64,000 bases of DNA from Candidatus Villigracilis vicinus (GCA_016721315.1 JADKIL010000021.1:248001-312000); one strand, 5' to 3'; positions 1-9,820 are shown, numbered from the stretch's first letter. The notes: generated by a model not told the origin, from the sequence alone. Made by a program: numbers and translations.

Positions 1-860
1 ACATCTGTCAGAATCGAAGATGTATCTACAATAACATAGGAATACATCCTCTGCATAAATTGCAGAACTTTCATAAATTGGTCGCCGGAAATCTTTTCAG
101 CCATTTCAGGGCGTTGAGGGGCGGCAAGAATACGAATACCTGAACCTTCATGCTTGATCAAAATTTCTTCTATAATCTCCGCATCAAGGTCATCCACGCG
201 TGGAGCAATATCAAGAATAGTATTCTTTCCCTGCTCGTTCACAAAAACAGCTACATCGCCAAACTGCAAATTTCCATCAACCAGAACCGTGCGCGTGTCC
301 TCGTTATTTAATGCAATGGCAAGGTTAACAGCAATGGTGGTGCACCCCGTTCCGCCTTTTGGGCTGTACACAACGATGATTTTCCCCTGCTGTGTCGGGG
401 AAAAACCACCCATCATGTTGGATGATCCCGTCGAAGCAGACAAAATCATTTGCTGCTTGGCGCCTTTTTCCCGTTCCGAATGAGCCATTTCGCCCGCCCG
501 CTTTATGGCAGAGATCAATTCATCCCCCATGGGCGGTTTGGTAAGAAAGTCTCTGGCACCGGCAAGCATAGCTCGGCGCATATAATTTTGATCCCCTTGC
601 ACAGATAAAATCACAACCTGCACATGGGGGGAATCACGACGAATCGTCTCGGTCGCTGTAATCCCATCGATATCCGGCATGTTTATGTCCATAAGAACAA
701 CATCCGGATTCAATTCCTGGGTCAACTGAATCCCTTCTTTGCCAGTTCGAGCAGTTCCTACTACCTCAACATCCGACTCGAACTGCAATAACTTGCGCAC
801 GTTCTCACGGGTTTCGGCAATATCGTCAACAATAAGAACTCGGATTTTATCAGCAGCCAT
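1..860 (-). CDS. cpaE: CpaE-like pilus assembly protein: receiver domain fused to MinD-type ATPase (partial, runs off the left edge)
   Basis: Reading leftward from the ATG at 860, the protein starts MAADKIRVLIVDD and has a receiver domain in residues 1-125, with the acidic pair near 12-13, the phosphoacceptor Asp near 58 (VVLMDINMPDIDG) and a Lys in FLTKPP. A Gln/Ser linker leads to a MinD/ParA ATPase with a deviant Walker A (SPKGGTGCTT) and a following LVDGNLQFGD segment. The C-terminus lies outside the window. CpaE-family ATPases localise or power Tad/Flp pilus assembly at the inner membrane. The upstream gene on the same strand is CpaB, 41 bases away, which supports a Tad locus. The receiver keeps its phosphorylation residues, whereas many CpaE receivers are degenerate. 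No strong Shine-Dalgarno precedes the ATG. Confidence 0.85.
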   Translation of the reverse strand, partial: MAADKIRVLIVDDIAETRENVRKLLQFESDVEVVGTARTGKEGIQLTQELNPDVVLMDINMPDIDGITATETIRRDSPHVQVVILSVQGDQNYMRRAMLAGARDFLTKPPMGDELISAIKRAGEMAHSEREKGAKQQMILSASTGSSNMMGGFSPTQQGKIIVVYSPKGGTGCTTIAVNLAIALNNEDTRTVLVDGNLQFGDVAVFVNEQGKNTILDIAPRVDDLDAEIIEEILIKHEGSGIRILAAPQRPEMAEKISGDQFMKVLQFMQRMYSYVIVDTSSILTD

Positions 861-901
861 ATTCAGAATATCCAATCACCCATTGCTAGATGAATAAAAA
901 A

Positions 902-1984
902 TTAAGGTTCCTGTGTAACAGTATCGTTTTGCAAAGACGGTGCACTTAAGTCTAAAAGCGCGGGGTGCATGGCATACGGCAGTTTCGCCGGAACAGGAAT
1001 ATTGTATTGACTCAAAAGGAACTGAAGAGTCGAAGCCTCCGTGGCAAGACGCGCCTGATCTGACGGGTTTCGAAGTGTCAATGAAATCGTGGCGTTGGTA
1101 TAAATCAAATAGGACAAAGTAACAGAATCCTGTGGAGATACGATCAAGGTGACAAGATCAGGCGCTGCCGGAGCAGGAGCCGGTTCAGCCGCGGGATCTA
1201 CCGCTACGTCTGTTGAAGCTCCTGCAGCTGCAATATCCTCAACACCTGTCAGTGGGAAATCGCCCAAGCGCATAACAACCACATCTTGAAGGAGAGTCTG
1301 GCAGACCATACGCGGGCGCTGGGGCTCAGACGGAATGATGTAATAAGGTTGTTGAACAGAGGGGTCCAATTCAAGCCGCCCTTGAGCAGTTCCGGAAGCA
1401 GTTATGCCTAATGACAAAACTGGCAAGCCACCTTCGTCAGGCAACCCTGTGCCAGTCATGATCGCGGAAAGATTCGGGAGGATGGTTTGATAGGAAGGAT
1501 CAATATCTACAAAAAGCAAGCATGCATTGACATTTACATGAGCGCCGGTATTAATCGCATAGGCGGAAACAGAAAGCCTATCCGTCGGAATCGCCATTGC
1601 CGTCATGCCAGGCGGAATCAGTGAAGCCCACTGTGGACCGGAAACTGAAACAGTTGACGACGAATCTGAAACCATCGATTCTGTGATTACAACACCTTGA
1701 TCTAAAGGTAATTTTGCAATTTTATCTACAAGAAATGGCAATTCATCCCTGGTATACATGACTGAAACCACATTCTCCTGCGGGATGGACATGGTCGCCA
1801 AAACATCTTCGGTGATCCGTCCTCCTTGGGGAATGTTCTGGGCAGAAAAATATACCTCAACATAAACCGGGAGGTTTGCCGTATCTTGTGGTGTAAATAA
1901 AAACTGGCGGACAGCTACAAAACCAACCACCAAGCCAATGATTATGATTAAAAGCACCAAAATCAGAGTGCGACCGCGACGCAT
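902..1984 (-). CDS. cpaB: Flp/Tad pilus assembly protein CpaB (RcpC, SAF domain)
   Basis: The 360-residue protein has one N-terminal membrane segment (about residues 7-27, Leu/Ile/Val rich) and then an SAF-type domain around 40-110 (AQNIPQGGRITEDVLATMSIP, cut here). An RcpC-like region near 125-175 (PPGMTAMAIPTDRLSVSAYAI) follows, then a Pro/Ala linker and a C-terminal domain. This matches CpaB/RcpC, which sits in the periplasm or cell wall space and is thought to guide the Tad secretin channel or bind glycan. The start is supported by GAGGAG just upstream of the ATG at 1984. It lies directly upstream of the cpaE-like gene in the same direction. The rest of the tad locus must lie beyond the left edge. 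Confidence 0.82.
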   Translation of the reverse strand: MRRGRTLILVLLIIIIGLVVGFVAVRQFLFTPQDTANLPVYVEVYFSAQNIPQGGRITEDVLATMSIPQENVVSVMYTRDELPFLVDKIAKLPLDQGVVITESMVSDSSSTVSVSGPQWASLIPPGMTAMAIPTDRLSVSAYAINTGAHVNVNACLLFVDIDPSYQTILPNLSAIMTGTGLPDEGGLPVLSLGITASGTAQGRLELDPSVQQPYYIIPSEPQRPRMVCQTLLQDVVVMRLGDFPLTGVEDIAAAGASTDVAVDPAAEPAPAPAAPDLVTLIVSPQDSVTLSYLIYTNATISLTLRNPSDQARLATEASTLQFLLSQYNIPVPAKLPYAMHPALLDLSAPSLQNDTVTQEP

Positions 1985-2129
1985 AGTTATCTCCTCTCAA
2001 CAAGTACCGTATTAATTGGGCACTTTATAACATGTTCATTATAATGGAAAAATGTCAAAAGCATATTATAGGGGCACAGAACCGAAAGCTGCGGCTCCAT
2101 GCTCCTAACAATATTGTTAATCAAACGAC

Positions 2130-3140
2130 TTAGATCTTAGCTACCACAGAAAAGGAGATTTTGGCACCAGACCCGACTACACTATCAATTTCAAATTTTC
2201 CACCCAGCATTTCCGAACGTTCCCGAATCAGTTTCAAACCCAGGTTATTTGAATCCTTCAGAGATTCAGGGTCAAAGCCACGTCCATTATCATCTACACT
2301 AATACGTATAAAATCGCTTCCAAGGTCTAAGTGAACTTTAACAAGTGTTGCCTGGCTGTGACGGGAGGCATTTCCAAGGAGCTCCTGAACAGCGCGGAAG
2401 ATCATTACTTCGAGATACGACTCCAACCTACGCTCGGTACCAGACACTGTCACACTGACATCCATACCAGACTGTTCTTTGAACGCGTCAGCATATTTAC
2501 GCAGGGTGGGAACCAACCCAAGGTCATCCAGCATCATGGGGCGCAACTCAAAAATAAAGCCTCTTACTTTTTGGAAAGTCCCCATTGCAGAGGCTTTCAG
2601 GTTCCCCAATTCTTCTTTTGCCTGGGATGGATCAACGTCCAATAAACGCATGGCAATCTCGGTTTGAAGGATGAAATTGGATAACGCCTGGGCTGGTCCA
2701 TCATGCATCTGACGTGATAAGCGTTGACGTTCCGCCTCCTGCGCATTTACTATCATTTCAATGCCGGTCATCTGTTCCTTGCTGGAATTGCCAGCCCCAG
2801 AAGATAACCCTGTACTTTCTCCACCACCGTTATTTACCAATTGTTCGAGGACAGCTTGATATTTCTCGAGGTGAGCCTTGTCATTTTGCAACTTGTCTAA
2901 CTGCCCACGCATCACGAATAATCGCTGCTGGGCGTCCAAAGCAGAATCGTACGCCATTTTGATCTCTTCCACCGCCCCGCCCTGTTTTTGAACCTGCTGC
3001 AAGTGGGAGGTAATCGCCGTATTCCGCTGGGTTAATTTGGAAAGCTCACCCTGGCTTTGTTCCATCATTAGAGTGATCTCACGCAAAGCACGTCGTGTCT
3101 CATCCAGTTCGTTCTTGTAATCCATAGCCTCACCAGACAT
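2130..3140 (-). CDS. Soluble NarL/DegS-type sensor histidine kinase
   Basis: The 336-residue protein has no membrane segment. Residues 5-100 are a long coiled coil. A HisKA_3 dimerisation domain follows, with the phosphoacceptor His146 in RQMHDGPAQALSN, and then an HATPase_c domain with N-box (ELLGNASRHS, about 253-262), G1 (DDNGRGFD, 283-290) and a G2-like segment near 300. This layout resembles DegS of Bacillus: a cytoplasmic kinase that senses through its coiled coil. AGGAG precedes the ATG at 3140. It is 9 bases downstream of the DegU-like regulator gene and surely forms a pair with it. Its closeness to tad genes suggests control of pilus or surface functions, which is an inference. Confidence 0.9.
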   Translation of the reverse strand: MSGEAMDYKNELDETRRALREITLMMEQSQGELSKLTQRNTAITSHLQQVQKQGGAVEEIKMAYDSALDAQQRLFVMRGQLDKLQNDKAHLEKYQAVLEQLVNNGGGESTGLSSGAGNSSKEQMTGIEMIVNAQEAERQRLSRQMHDGPAQALSNFILQTEIAMRLLDVDPSQAKEELGNLKASAMGTFQKVRGFIFELRPMMLDDLGLVPTLRKYADAFKEQSGMDVSVTVSGTERRLESYLEVMIFRAVQELLGNASRHSQATLVKVHLDLGSDFIRISVDDNGRGFDPESLKDSNNLGLKLIRERSEMLGGKFEIDSVVGSGAKISFSVVAKI

Positions 3141-3149
3141 GGAACTCTC

Positions 3150-3845
3150 CTAAGGTCGAATATCGGAATCCCGCAAGGTTACCCAACCGCGCTTCAAAGC
3201 ATACACAACAGCCTGCGTGCGGTCTTCAACGCCAAATTTGCGCAAAATCGCAGTGACGTGATTTTTTACGGTCTGATGGCTAATACCCAAAAGAGAGGCG
3301 ATCTCTTTATTACTCATACCGCGCACTACACAGCCAAGAACTTCCATTTCACGGTCAGATAGGGGGTGAAATGGAGCGCCCGGCTCACTATAAGAACGGC
3401 GCGCGCCTTCCATGCTATCTTCCACCCACAACTCAAGTTCACGGCGAGTGAAGACGTTATTGGCAAAAACATATTTACCCTCAGCAACTTCACGAATGAT
3501 GCGGGATAGATTTTGCGGCTCAATATCTTTGGAACAATACCCATGTGCTCCTGCAAGCGCGGCATGGATCGCCTGTTCGATATCATCGTAACCGGTCATC
3601 AAGATGATACGAGTACCCATCTTTTCTTGAGATACCTGATGAGTGATTTGTTGACCATTCATCCCCGGTAAATTCACATCCAGCACAGCCACGTTTGGTT
3701 TCTTCGTGCGGATAAGCTCCAACGCCTCATCCCCGGATGCAGACTGGGCAACGATCCGCATATCCGATTCCAAGGACAACGCATCCACCACACCCTGACG
3801 GAACAATGGGTGATCATCCACGACTAGTAATGTAATTTGATTCAT
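3150..3845 (-). CDS. NarL/DegU-family response regulator
   Basis: The 231-residue protein has a receiver domain in residues 1-125 (Asp10/Asp11, phosphoacceptor Asp56 in VAVLDVNLPG, Lys in YCSKD) and a C-terminal LuxR-type helix-turn-helix at about 165-225 (LSDREMEVL, GISHQTVKNHV). It should bind DNA once phosphorylated by the kinase encoded 9 bases downstream. The gene follows a membrane glycosyltransferase by 67 bases on the same strand. Its target genes cannot be read from the sequence. Confidence 0.92.
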   Translation of the reverse strand: MNQITLLVVDDHPLFRQGVVDALSLESDMRIVAQSASGDEALELIRTKKPNVAVLDVNLPGMNGQQITHQVSQEKMGTRIILMTGYDDIEQAIHAALAGAHGYCSKDIEPQNLSRIIREVAEGKYVFANNVFTRRELELWVEDSMEGARRSYSEPGAPFHPLSDREMEVLGCVVRGMSNKEIASLLGISHQTVKNHVTAILRKFGVEDRTQAVVYALKRGWVTLRDSDIRP

Positions 3846-3912
3846 CGCTTACTGATTCTCTCTCTTTGGTGAAATTTATTTCTGATATACCCATCTATTT
3901 TATCTCATTCTC

Positions 3913-5394
3913 TTATTTCCAACGATAAATTGTCATACGGGGATATCCCTCTTTAGTAGCAATTGTGCCGCCCGTAACATAAACAACCTCCCTGCCAAGA
4001 GGGAGTTTCTCATATAGGTCGGGATATACAATAAGGTATGCGACGTTTTTACCATCCAGGTAAGCAGCAAGCTGGGCTTCGTCACGGATAAATGGAATAA
4101 CATCAGGGGAAGCCAAGCCAGCCAGGTCGATCAATGGATGCTGGTCAAAATACCCCAACGCACCCGTATCGTGAGCTGCCAAAACAGCTTCGGGCGGCAG
4201 GTTGAGAGCAGACCACTTCGCAACAGTAACCATTTCCTGTTCAGTAAGGGCAACTTCCTCTGCGTAGGCACGTGCGCCAAGTACAATAAAAAGCAAGGTG
4301 ACTATTCCCAAACTTGCTTTCCAAAGCATAGACATAAACCATTGGTAGCGCCCAAAGGTTTTGCCGGATGTAAAGCTGATAATTGCAAGGAAGCCTATCA
4401 AGAAAAAAATCGGCAAGGCAGGGATGATGTAACGTTCATGCTGGTCTAATGGCAATCGAAAAACGTACAAGCCCATGTAACCAATCGACCAAATCAGTGC
4501 AAGCACACTGCCCCAGGAGCGCTCACGTATAGAGCGAACCATCCACATGACAATGCCAGGAAGTAATAAAAAAGAGGGACCCACCAATAGCTTAAGAAAT
4601 AATTCACCCAAACGCCCAACGAGCGGACGTTGCAATGCGGCATATTCCGCCTGCCTGGCGTAGAAAGTGTTCGGCATGGGTGCGCCACCGATAAGTAAAT
4701 TAAATAATAAATAGAATAAGAAAAGCGCACCAAAGCCAAGCCCAACTTGAAGCACGCCGCGCATTCTGGATTGCGAATCTTTTTCTGTAAACAGAACTGC
4801 CAACACAAGCGGGCCGAGAAGAGTCAAACCGTCGGGGCGCACCCAGATGCTTAGACCTGTAAGAAAGCCCAGAGTTAGGTAGCGACGCGAATTTAACATC
4901 AAGGCAGATAAAATCACAGTAGCAATTAAGGCATGCAGCAGGGTTTCCATCCCGGACATCGCCGCCCAGAGAAAATGCCACTCTACGATGATAAATAACC
5001 CAACCCATGGAATGACTGTGATGTAAGTTTTCACTAATCGCCGCGCAGTTACTTCGCTGATAACACTAAGCGCCCACATGATACTCAGACCAAGGAAATA
5101 CGTCCAAACGTAAGGAGTGAGATTAAATAAAAAACCGATGGCAAGCAAGGCGGACCACAAGGGAGACGTAGAGCCTGCCGATGGTATACCCGGGCGAAAC
5201 GACCACTCACCATGTTGTGCAAGGTTGCGGGCAAAGGTCAGGTGTACCCAGGATTCATCAAGAGGGAAGCCGACTCCGAAAAAAAAGTAACTGGTGAGAA
5301 GATAAATAGAACCTGCTATGAGTGTAGACGCGCCGAGAATGATCAAGTCACGTTTTGAGAGCGGGTTATGGAAATCTAAAAATACGCGTGTCAT
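3913..5394 (-). CDS. GT-C fold membrane glycosyltransferase (ArnT/dolichyl-P-mannose type)
   Basis: The 493-residue polytopic protein has about ten hydrophobic segments. The first segment is followed by an acidic extracytoplasmic loop (DESWVHLTFARNLAQHGEW) of the kind that carries the catalytic Asp in GT-C enzymes using polyprenyl-phosphate sugars. A soluble C-terminal part near 400-493 contains LAAHDTGALGYF and DLAGLASPD, a pattern common in these Chloroflexota proteins. Its 5' end overlaps the preceding glycosyltransferase gene by 29 bases, so the two are co-transcribed. The acceptor and sugar are unknown; a surface glycan or glycoprotein is likely. Confidence 0.75.
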   Translation of the reverse strand: MTRVFLDFHNPLSKRDLIILGASTLIAGSIYLLTSYFFFGVGFPLDESWVHLTFARNLAQHGEWSFRPGIPSAGSTSPLWSALLAIGFLFNLTPYVWTYFLGLSIMWALSVISEVTARRLVKTYITVIPWVGLFIIVEWHFLWAAMSGMETLLHALIATVILSALMLNSRRYLTLGFLTGLSIWVRPDGLTLLGPLVLAVLFTEKDSQSRMRGVLQVGLGFGALFLFYLLFNLLIGGAPMPNTFYARQAEYAALQRPLVGRLGELFLKLLVGPSFLLLPGIVMWMVRSIRERSWGSVLALIWSIGYMGLYVFRLPLDQHERYIIPALPIFFLIGFLAIISFTSGKTFGRYQWFMSMLWKASLGIVTLLFIVLGARAYAEEVALTEQEMVTVAKWSALNLPPEAVLAAHDTGALGYFDQHPLIDLAGLASPDVIPFIRDEAQLAAYLDGKNVAYLIVYPDLYEKLPLGREVVYVTGGTIATKEGYPRMTIYRWK

Positions 5395-6901
5395 CTACTT
5401 CACCTAAATATTCCAATTGGGGATAGTTTTTCGGGTTATCGTACAGATCAAGCAAGAGTTTGAGCCTGCCAGACGCTTCAAAGGCATAATAGCGGGCGTT
5501 GTATTGCTCGGCAACTTCAAGCAAGGTATTAACATCCCCATATGGCTGGACGAAAGCAGGGCGTCCTGTCATCATATAATACCCAGGTGCGCTTAAAACA
5601 ATGATCGGTTCGCCGGGCTGCGCACCCTGCTCAACCAGAAACCTCTCAACAGCGGGATAAGACAATTCACCTTCCTCCCACCCTGTATCAATGACGCGCA
5701 CCAAGACAACCCATACTGAAAACACAACCATAGTCTGGATAAGTACGATCCGAATCACAACATAGACATAGTCTGTCAAGCGACTTCTTTTCCTAACCCA
5801 TGCCACGACTGAATCCAGGCTGTAGGGTACAAGCACCCAAAACAATGGCTGTAAAGCCGCGCCGGCATGAAAGAAGCTTCCGCGCACACCGGCGAAGGGG
5901 AAGATAAAGGTCATGACGAGGAAAAGTAATACCCAGGCAAGCAAACCTAATTGGACACGACGGTCTTTACGTAAGAGAAACATACCCATTGCTATAAATG
6001 GGAAAAGAATGAGATGCCCCTGTGCAGCGATAGCGGTTTTGAGGTTTGTAATAAATGCCCACCAACGGATCTTGAATATCTCACCCCAACCGCTCGCAAG
6101 CCACGAGGTTAATGTCAACTTTGAGGCGGGATAGATAAAGGTTTCATCATACGTGGTGATCCACAAAACGCGACTTCCTGCAGGTGACATAATAGCGCCA
6201 AAGACACTCAAGTTTCGCAAATACCATGGTCCCATAACAAGAAGGAAGCCCAGTAACGTCAACGCCGAAAACTGAAACGCCGTTGAGAAAGACAATTCTT
6301 CATCTCTCATACGCCAGAGAACTAGAAGGAAAGTCAACGCCAGCCAGAGAAGACCGTCACTTCGGGCAAGGGACATAACACCCGCTATAAGCCCAAGCCA
6401 AAACCATGGTCGCGGACGGTTTGCCAGTAGGAAGAATAATCCACCTGCAAGCATGAAGATACCGTAATTATCAGGAACGGGTAGAAATGGTAAGTGGAAC
6501 ACAGGAAAGAGCGCCAGAAGACCCGATACCCAAGCAAGCGCATTACTTTGAAAAAAATGATGTGACAATGCGGCTGTCAACGGCGGAATGAAGGCGGCGA
6601 TCACTATAAAGAAAAGGCGACCGGCTTCATAGGTTTGCTGCCCGGTAAGCCACATCCCCAACGCCGAAATGATCGATGCCAGGGGAAGCCAGTACCCATG
6701 GGATGGGTGTGGAATACCTTGCGGGTCATCCAGGTAGTTCCATAAATAAGGCTCAGTAAAGCCGTAACCCTGGACTAACCGCACACCACCGGAAAAATAA
6801 TAGTCGGCATCAAGATAGCCGGGAATGGATTGCAAACGACTGACAGCGATCTGCAAGATCAAAGCAAAGGAGAATAGAATCAGGTAGGTTCGGCGGGACA
6901 T
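5366..6901 (-). CDS. GT-C fold membrane glycosyltransferase
   Basis: The 511-residue protein has many membrane segments. After the first helix comes an acidic loop (YLDADYYFSGGVRLVQGYGF) typical of GT-C enzymes such as PMT/ArnT relatives. The C-terminal soluble part contains PIIVLSAPGYYMMTGRPAF, near 430-450. Its 3' end overlaps the next gene (another GT-C enzyme) by 29 bases. This is the second of three adjacent membrane glycosyltransferases on the minus strand, suggesting a small surface-glycan cluster. No substrate can be assigned. Confidence 0.72.
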   Translation of the reverse strand: MSRRTYLILFSFALILQIAVSRLQSIPGYLDADYYFSGGVRLVQGYGFTEPYLWNYLDDPQGIPHPSHGYWLPLASIISALGMWLTGQQTYEAGRLFFIVIAAFIPPLTAALSHHFFQSNALAWVSGLLALFPVFHLPFLPVPDNYGIFMLAGGLFFLLANRPRPWFWLGLIAGVMSLARSDGLLWLALTFLLVLWRMRDEELSFSTAFQFSALTLLGFLLVMGPWYLRNLSVFGAIMSPAGSRVLWITTYDETFIYPASKLTLTSWLASGWGEIFKIRWWAFITNLKTAIAAQGHLILFPFIAMGMFLLRKDRRVQLGLLAWVLLFLVMTFIFPFAGVRGSFFHAGAALQPLFWVLVPYSLDSVVAWVRKRSRLTDYVYVVIRIVLIQTMVVFSVWVVLVRVIDTGWEEGELSYPAVERFLVEQGAQPGEPIIVLSAPGYYMMTGRPAFVQPYGDVNTLLEVAEQYNARYYAFEASGRLKLLLDLYDNPKNYPQLEYLGEVDDTRIFRFP

Positions 6902-6962
6902 GAGATTTAGGGGATAGGATGCAGGGGACGAGTTCGTTCAATTTTCTTCAAATTTTCTTTAA

Positions 6963-8216
6963 TCATTTACTAAACGAGTCCGCCCAAACGCGGGGAGGGC
7001 GAATCGCCCACCAACGAATCCAGTATAAACTTAGGACAGTGAAAACTGGGAAAAAGAGAAAAAGGATATCCTGGGAAAGGTCACCCAAAAAGGCGGGAGC
7101 AAAAAGATACAACGCCCAAGGTACGAGAAAAACTATTAACAAAAGCAAAAAGGTTAGGGCGGTTTGAAATCGCTGCCAGCGATCGTAAATGACAGAAAAA
7201 ACCAAAGCCAAAGGAATGATAAGAACTGCGAGATTTTCATACTCGGTGCGGAAACCAAGCAGAGGCGCAGCTGCAATTGAAAGACAAGCCACCCAATACA
7301 ACCGGCGGGAGTCTCCAAATTGCGAAGCGTTCCATTCGTAGCCGAGAGCAAAGACGAGCAAAGCGATGAACAGATATGCAAAATACCTGCCAAATGCAGG
7401 GATAAGGGCTTCAAGAACAGAAATGATGGAATAACCAAAATTCGCGCGCAGGGCATTCATCCCCGCACGCAGGTAAGGAATGATCCAATTCGGATAGATA
7501 AGAAAAGACATGGCTAAAAGCACTATGGTGAGCATTCCAAAACCTGCGAGAATGCGTACCCGTCCCTGTTTGTAAGAATGCCAGGCAATAAATAAGAGAA
7601 AAGGAAGACCGGCTTCCCAAAAATATAAGGAGACAGCCATCAACGCGCCTACGAGTTCATCCTGTTCATTTCGGAAGGCGGTCACGATACCTGCATAACA
7701 CAAACCCAACAACAAGACCGGGCTGGCATCAAGGATGGCTTGAAAAGTATAAAAGTTAACCACAGCAAAAAGAAAAAATAATACCGTAAACCAGCGCGGA
7801 GCCGTCCAATTTGTAAGCCGCAAACTAAGCACGGCAAGCACAAACAACGCCCATTCGAGGATCAAGGTATATATCGCCCGGGCAGTAAGCGGGTCGGTAA
7901 GAGGCGCGAAGGGAACATAAAGCAGAAGGATATGAAAAGGCGTATCCAAAATATAAGGATCGCGTGCACTATCCGTTATGCCTTCGTACACAAGTTTCTG
8001 TACAACATCCGGCACATAACTTGAATAAGGGTCCATACGCTCAAAGATAAATGCGCGCCCGCCAGCCCAATGACGCAAAAATTCGCCGCCACCAGCAGGG
8101 AGAGATCGATTTACTACAAGCAGCCCGGCAGATATAGCAACGAATAGAAGCACGACCACAGCGATAAAAACATAATCGCGCGAGGTCAATGATTTTGAAG
8201 GAGGTTGAAAATTCAT
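6963..8216 (-). CDS. Glycosyltransferase family 87-like (DUF2029) membrane protein
   Basis: The 417-residue protein has about ten membrane segments. After the first helix a GGEFLRHWAGGRAFIFERMDPYSS loop (cut here: FLRHWAGGRAF, then DPYSS) gives the layout of GT87/PimE-like mannosyltransferases that use polyprenyl-phosphate-mannose. The ATG at 8216 overlaps the stop of the upstream acetyltransferase gene in an ATGA arrangement, so translation is probably coupled. The downstream neighbours are two further GT-C enzymes. The family is fairly clear; the substrate is not. Confidence 0.72.
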   Translation of the reverse strand: MNFQPPSKSLTSRDYVFIAVVVLLFVAISAGLLVVNRSLPAGGGEFLRHWAGGRAFIFERMDPYSSYVPDVVQKLVYEGITDSARDPYILDTPFHILLLYVPFAPLTDPLTARAIYTLILEWALFVLAVLSLRLTNWTAPRWFTVLFFLFAVVNFYTFQAILDASPVLLLGLCYAGIVTAFRNEQDELVGALMAVSLYFWEAGLPFLLFIAWHSYKQGRVRILAGFGMLTIVLLAMSFLIYPNWIIPYLRAGMNALRANFGYSIISVLEALIPAFGRYFAYLFIALLVFALGYEWNASQFGDSRRLYWVACLSIAAAPLLGFRTEYENLAVLIIPLALVFSVIYDRWQRFQTALTFLLLLIVFLVPWALYLFAPAFLGDLSQDILFLFFPVFTVLSLYWIRWWAIRPPRVWADSFSK

Positions 8217-8788
8217 TTAATCGTAAATCGATAGATCGGTCTGGTGGGGCTGGGTCTGGCGGCTTCTACAAAACCTGCCTGTTGGAATGCCGAGGATGTG
8301 CCGGTAAAAATAAAAACAGGGGGAGCCTCTCCCTTGGTTTCGATGGGATATCCTTCAACGATGTGTGCGCCTTGCGCTGCTGCGTGCTGCACCGCTGCCT
8401 GGATCAGCGCCACAGCGATCCCCTTTCGCCGATGCTTTTTATCAACGAACAGACAGGTCAATGACCAGACTTCCTGATCGTCGATAGGCGCCAGCACACG
8501 CGAATGAGCCAGCCGTGGATATTGGCTGCGCGGTTCGATCGCCACCCAGCCAACCGGATAACCTTCAGAGTAGGCAAGCAAGCCGGGAACAACCTTCGCA
8601 TCCACCACTGACTTTTGCATTTGGCGATTGCTTTCACCCTTATTTTCACTGTATGCTTTGCCGCGTAATTTCCAGTGCATGCACCAACAGCCGCCGCAAG
8701 CACCGTTCTCGCCAAAAAGCATCTCAAAATCGCGCCACAGTTTTTGTGTAAGGGAATGAAAGGAGAGGTCTAATTGTTCGTGAGTCAT
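8213..8788 (-). CDS. GNAT-family N-acetyltransferase
   Basis: The 191-residue protein has an acetyl-CoA binding core with the V/I-x-x-x-x-R-x-x-G/A pattern at VDKKHRRKGIAVALIQAAV (about 115-133). The N-terminal part carries a Cys-rich stretch (GACGGCWCMHW, about 29-39) that occurs in a subgroup of GNAT proteins. The substrate is unknown. Its stop codon overlaps the start of the GT87-like gene. It follows the DMT transporter gene by 37 bases on the same strand. Confidence 0.82.
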   Translation of the reverse strand: MTHEQLDLSFHSLTQKLWRDFEMLFGENGACGGCWCMHWKLRGKAYSENKGESNRQMQKSVVDAKVVPGLLAYSEGYPVGWVAIEPRSQYPRLAHSRVLAPIDDQEVWSLTCLFVDKKHRRKGIAVALIQAAVQHAAAQGAHIVEGYPIETKGEAPPVFIFTGTSSAFQQAGFVEAARPSPTRPIYRFTIK

Positions 8789-8825
8789 AGAGGGGATATT
8801 GAAATTAACAAATTAATGCTGATGG

Positions 8826-9743
8826 CTAATGCCCTTCAACAAGGTGTTCAGTATCAATTGTACCTGATGTCCATTCCTTGAATTGCGAAAGAATGACCGC
8901 CGCGAAGATCATAACGCAACCGATGATCTGAATGCCTGCCAGGCGTTCATCCAGCAGAAGCCAACCCGAAAGGACAGCAAAAACGGACTCAAGCCCAATG
9001 ATCAAGGCTGCATCGGCGGGCGGTGTATGCTTCTGTGCCCAGATCTGAAGTGTGTAACATAACCCCAGTGACAGGAAGGCGGTATAACCAATGGCAAACA
9101 GGAAGTTGGAGTTGAAGACCGGCATCGGTTCGATGAAGATGCCCACACCGAGGTTAAGCAAGCCACAAACGAGCAACTGTCCCACCGAAAAAGACATCGA
9201 CTCAAAGTTGTGCGCGTACTTGCCGAGAATAACCACATGAACCGCCCAAAACAAAGCGCCGATAAATTCTAAGAGGTCACCAAATTGAATTTGATCGAGC
9301 TTCCCGCCGGTGGAAAGCAAAAAAGCGCCAGCCATTGCCATGATCACTGCAAGGATAAATAACCAATGCGGCTTCTCTCCCCAAAAGAAGAAAAGGATAA
9401 GTGGAATGAGGACAACGTACAAGCTGGTAATAAAGCCTGCATTGCCTGCAGTGGTGTACTGCATGCCTGCCTGCTGTAAGGCACTGCCCATGAAAAGAAA
9501 GAAACCAGCAATGAGCATCCATTTGGTTTGGTCACGCGAAATGGAAGTTGGGTGTTCAGCTTGACTTCCATTTGCACGTAAACCACGCAATGCAAACGGC
9601 AAGACGACGAGCCCTGCCAGCAAATAGCGGACTCCGTTAAAGATGTAGACGCTGCCGACCTGCCCGGCGACGCGTTGGGCAACAAAGGCAGAGCCCCAGA
9701 TGATGGCAATGAAAAAAAGAGTAATATCAGCTTTTAGGCGCAT
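8826..9743 (-). CDS. DMT-superfamily (EamA) transporter
   Basis: The 305-residue inner-membrane protein has about ten hydrophobic helices forming two EamA repeats. The first begins near residue 5 (ITLFFIAIIWGSAFVAQRVAG) and the second near 150 (FIGALFWAVHVVILGKYA). The length is normal for the family, which exports amino acids, nucleosides or other metabolites. It is the first gene of the minus-strand run that continues toward the tad locus. Substrate unknown. Confidence 0.88.
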   Translation of the reverse strand: MRLKADITLFFIAIIWGSAFVAQRVAGQVGSVYIFNGVRYLLAGLVVLPFALRGLRANGSQAEHPTSISRDQTKWMLIAGFFLFMGSALQQAGMQYTTAGNAGFITSLYVVLIPLILFFFWGEKPHWLFILAVIMAMAGAFLLSTGGKLDQIQFGDLLEFIGALFWAVHVVILGKYAHNFESMSFSVGQLLVCGLLNLGVGIFIEPMPVFNSNFLFAIGYTAFLSLGLCYTLQIWAQKHTPPADAALIIGLESVFAVLSGWLLLDERLAGIQIIGCVMIFAAVILSQFKEWTSGTIDTEHLVEGH

Positions 9744-9820
9744 GGAATGATTTCAAGTCTCAAGTGTTTATGGTTTCAGATTTTAGCGAGTAGATTTTAC
9801 TGTATTTAGCGGAGTGTTTC

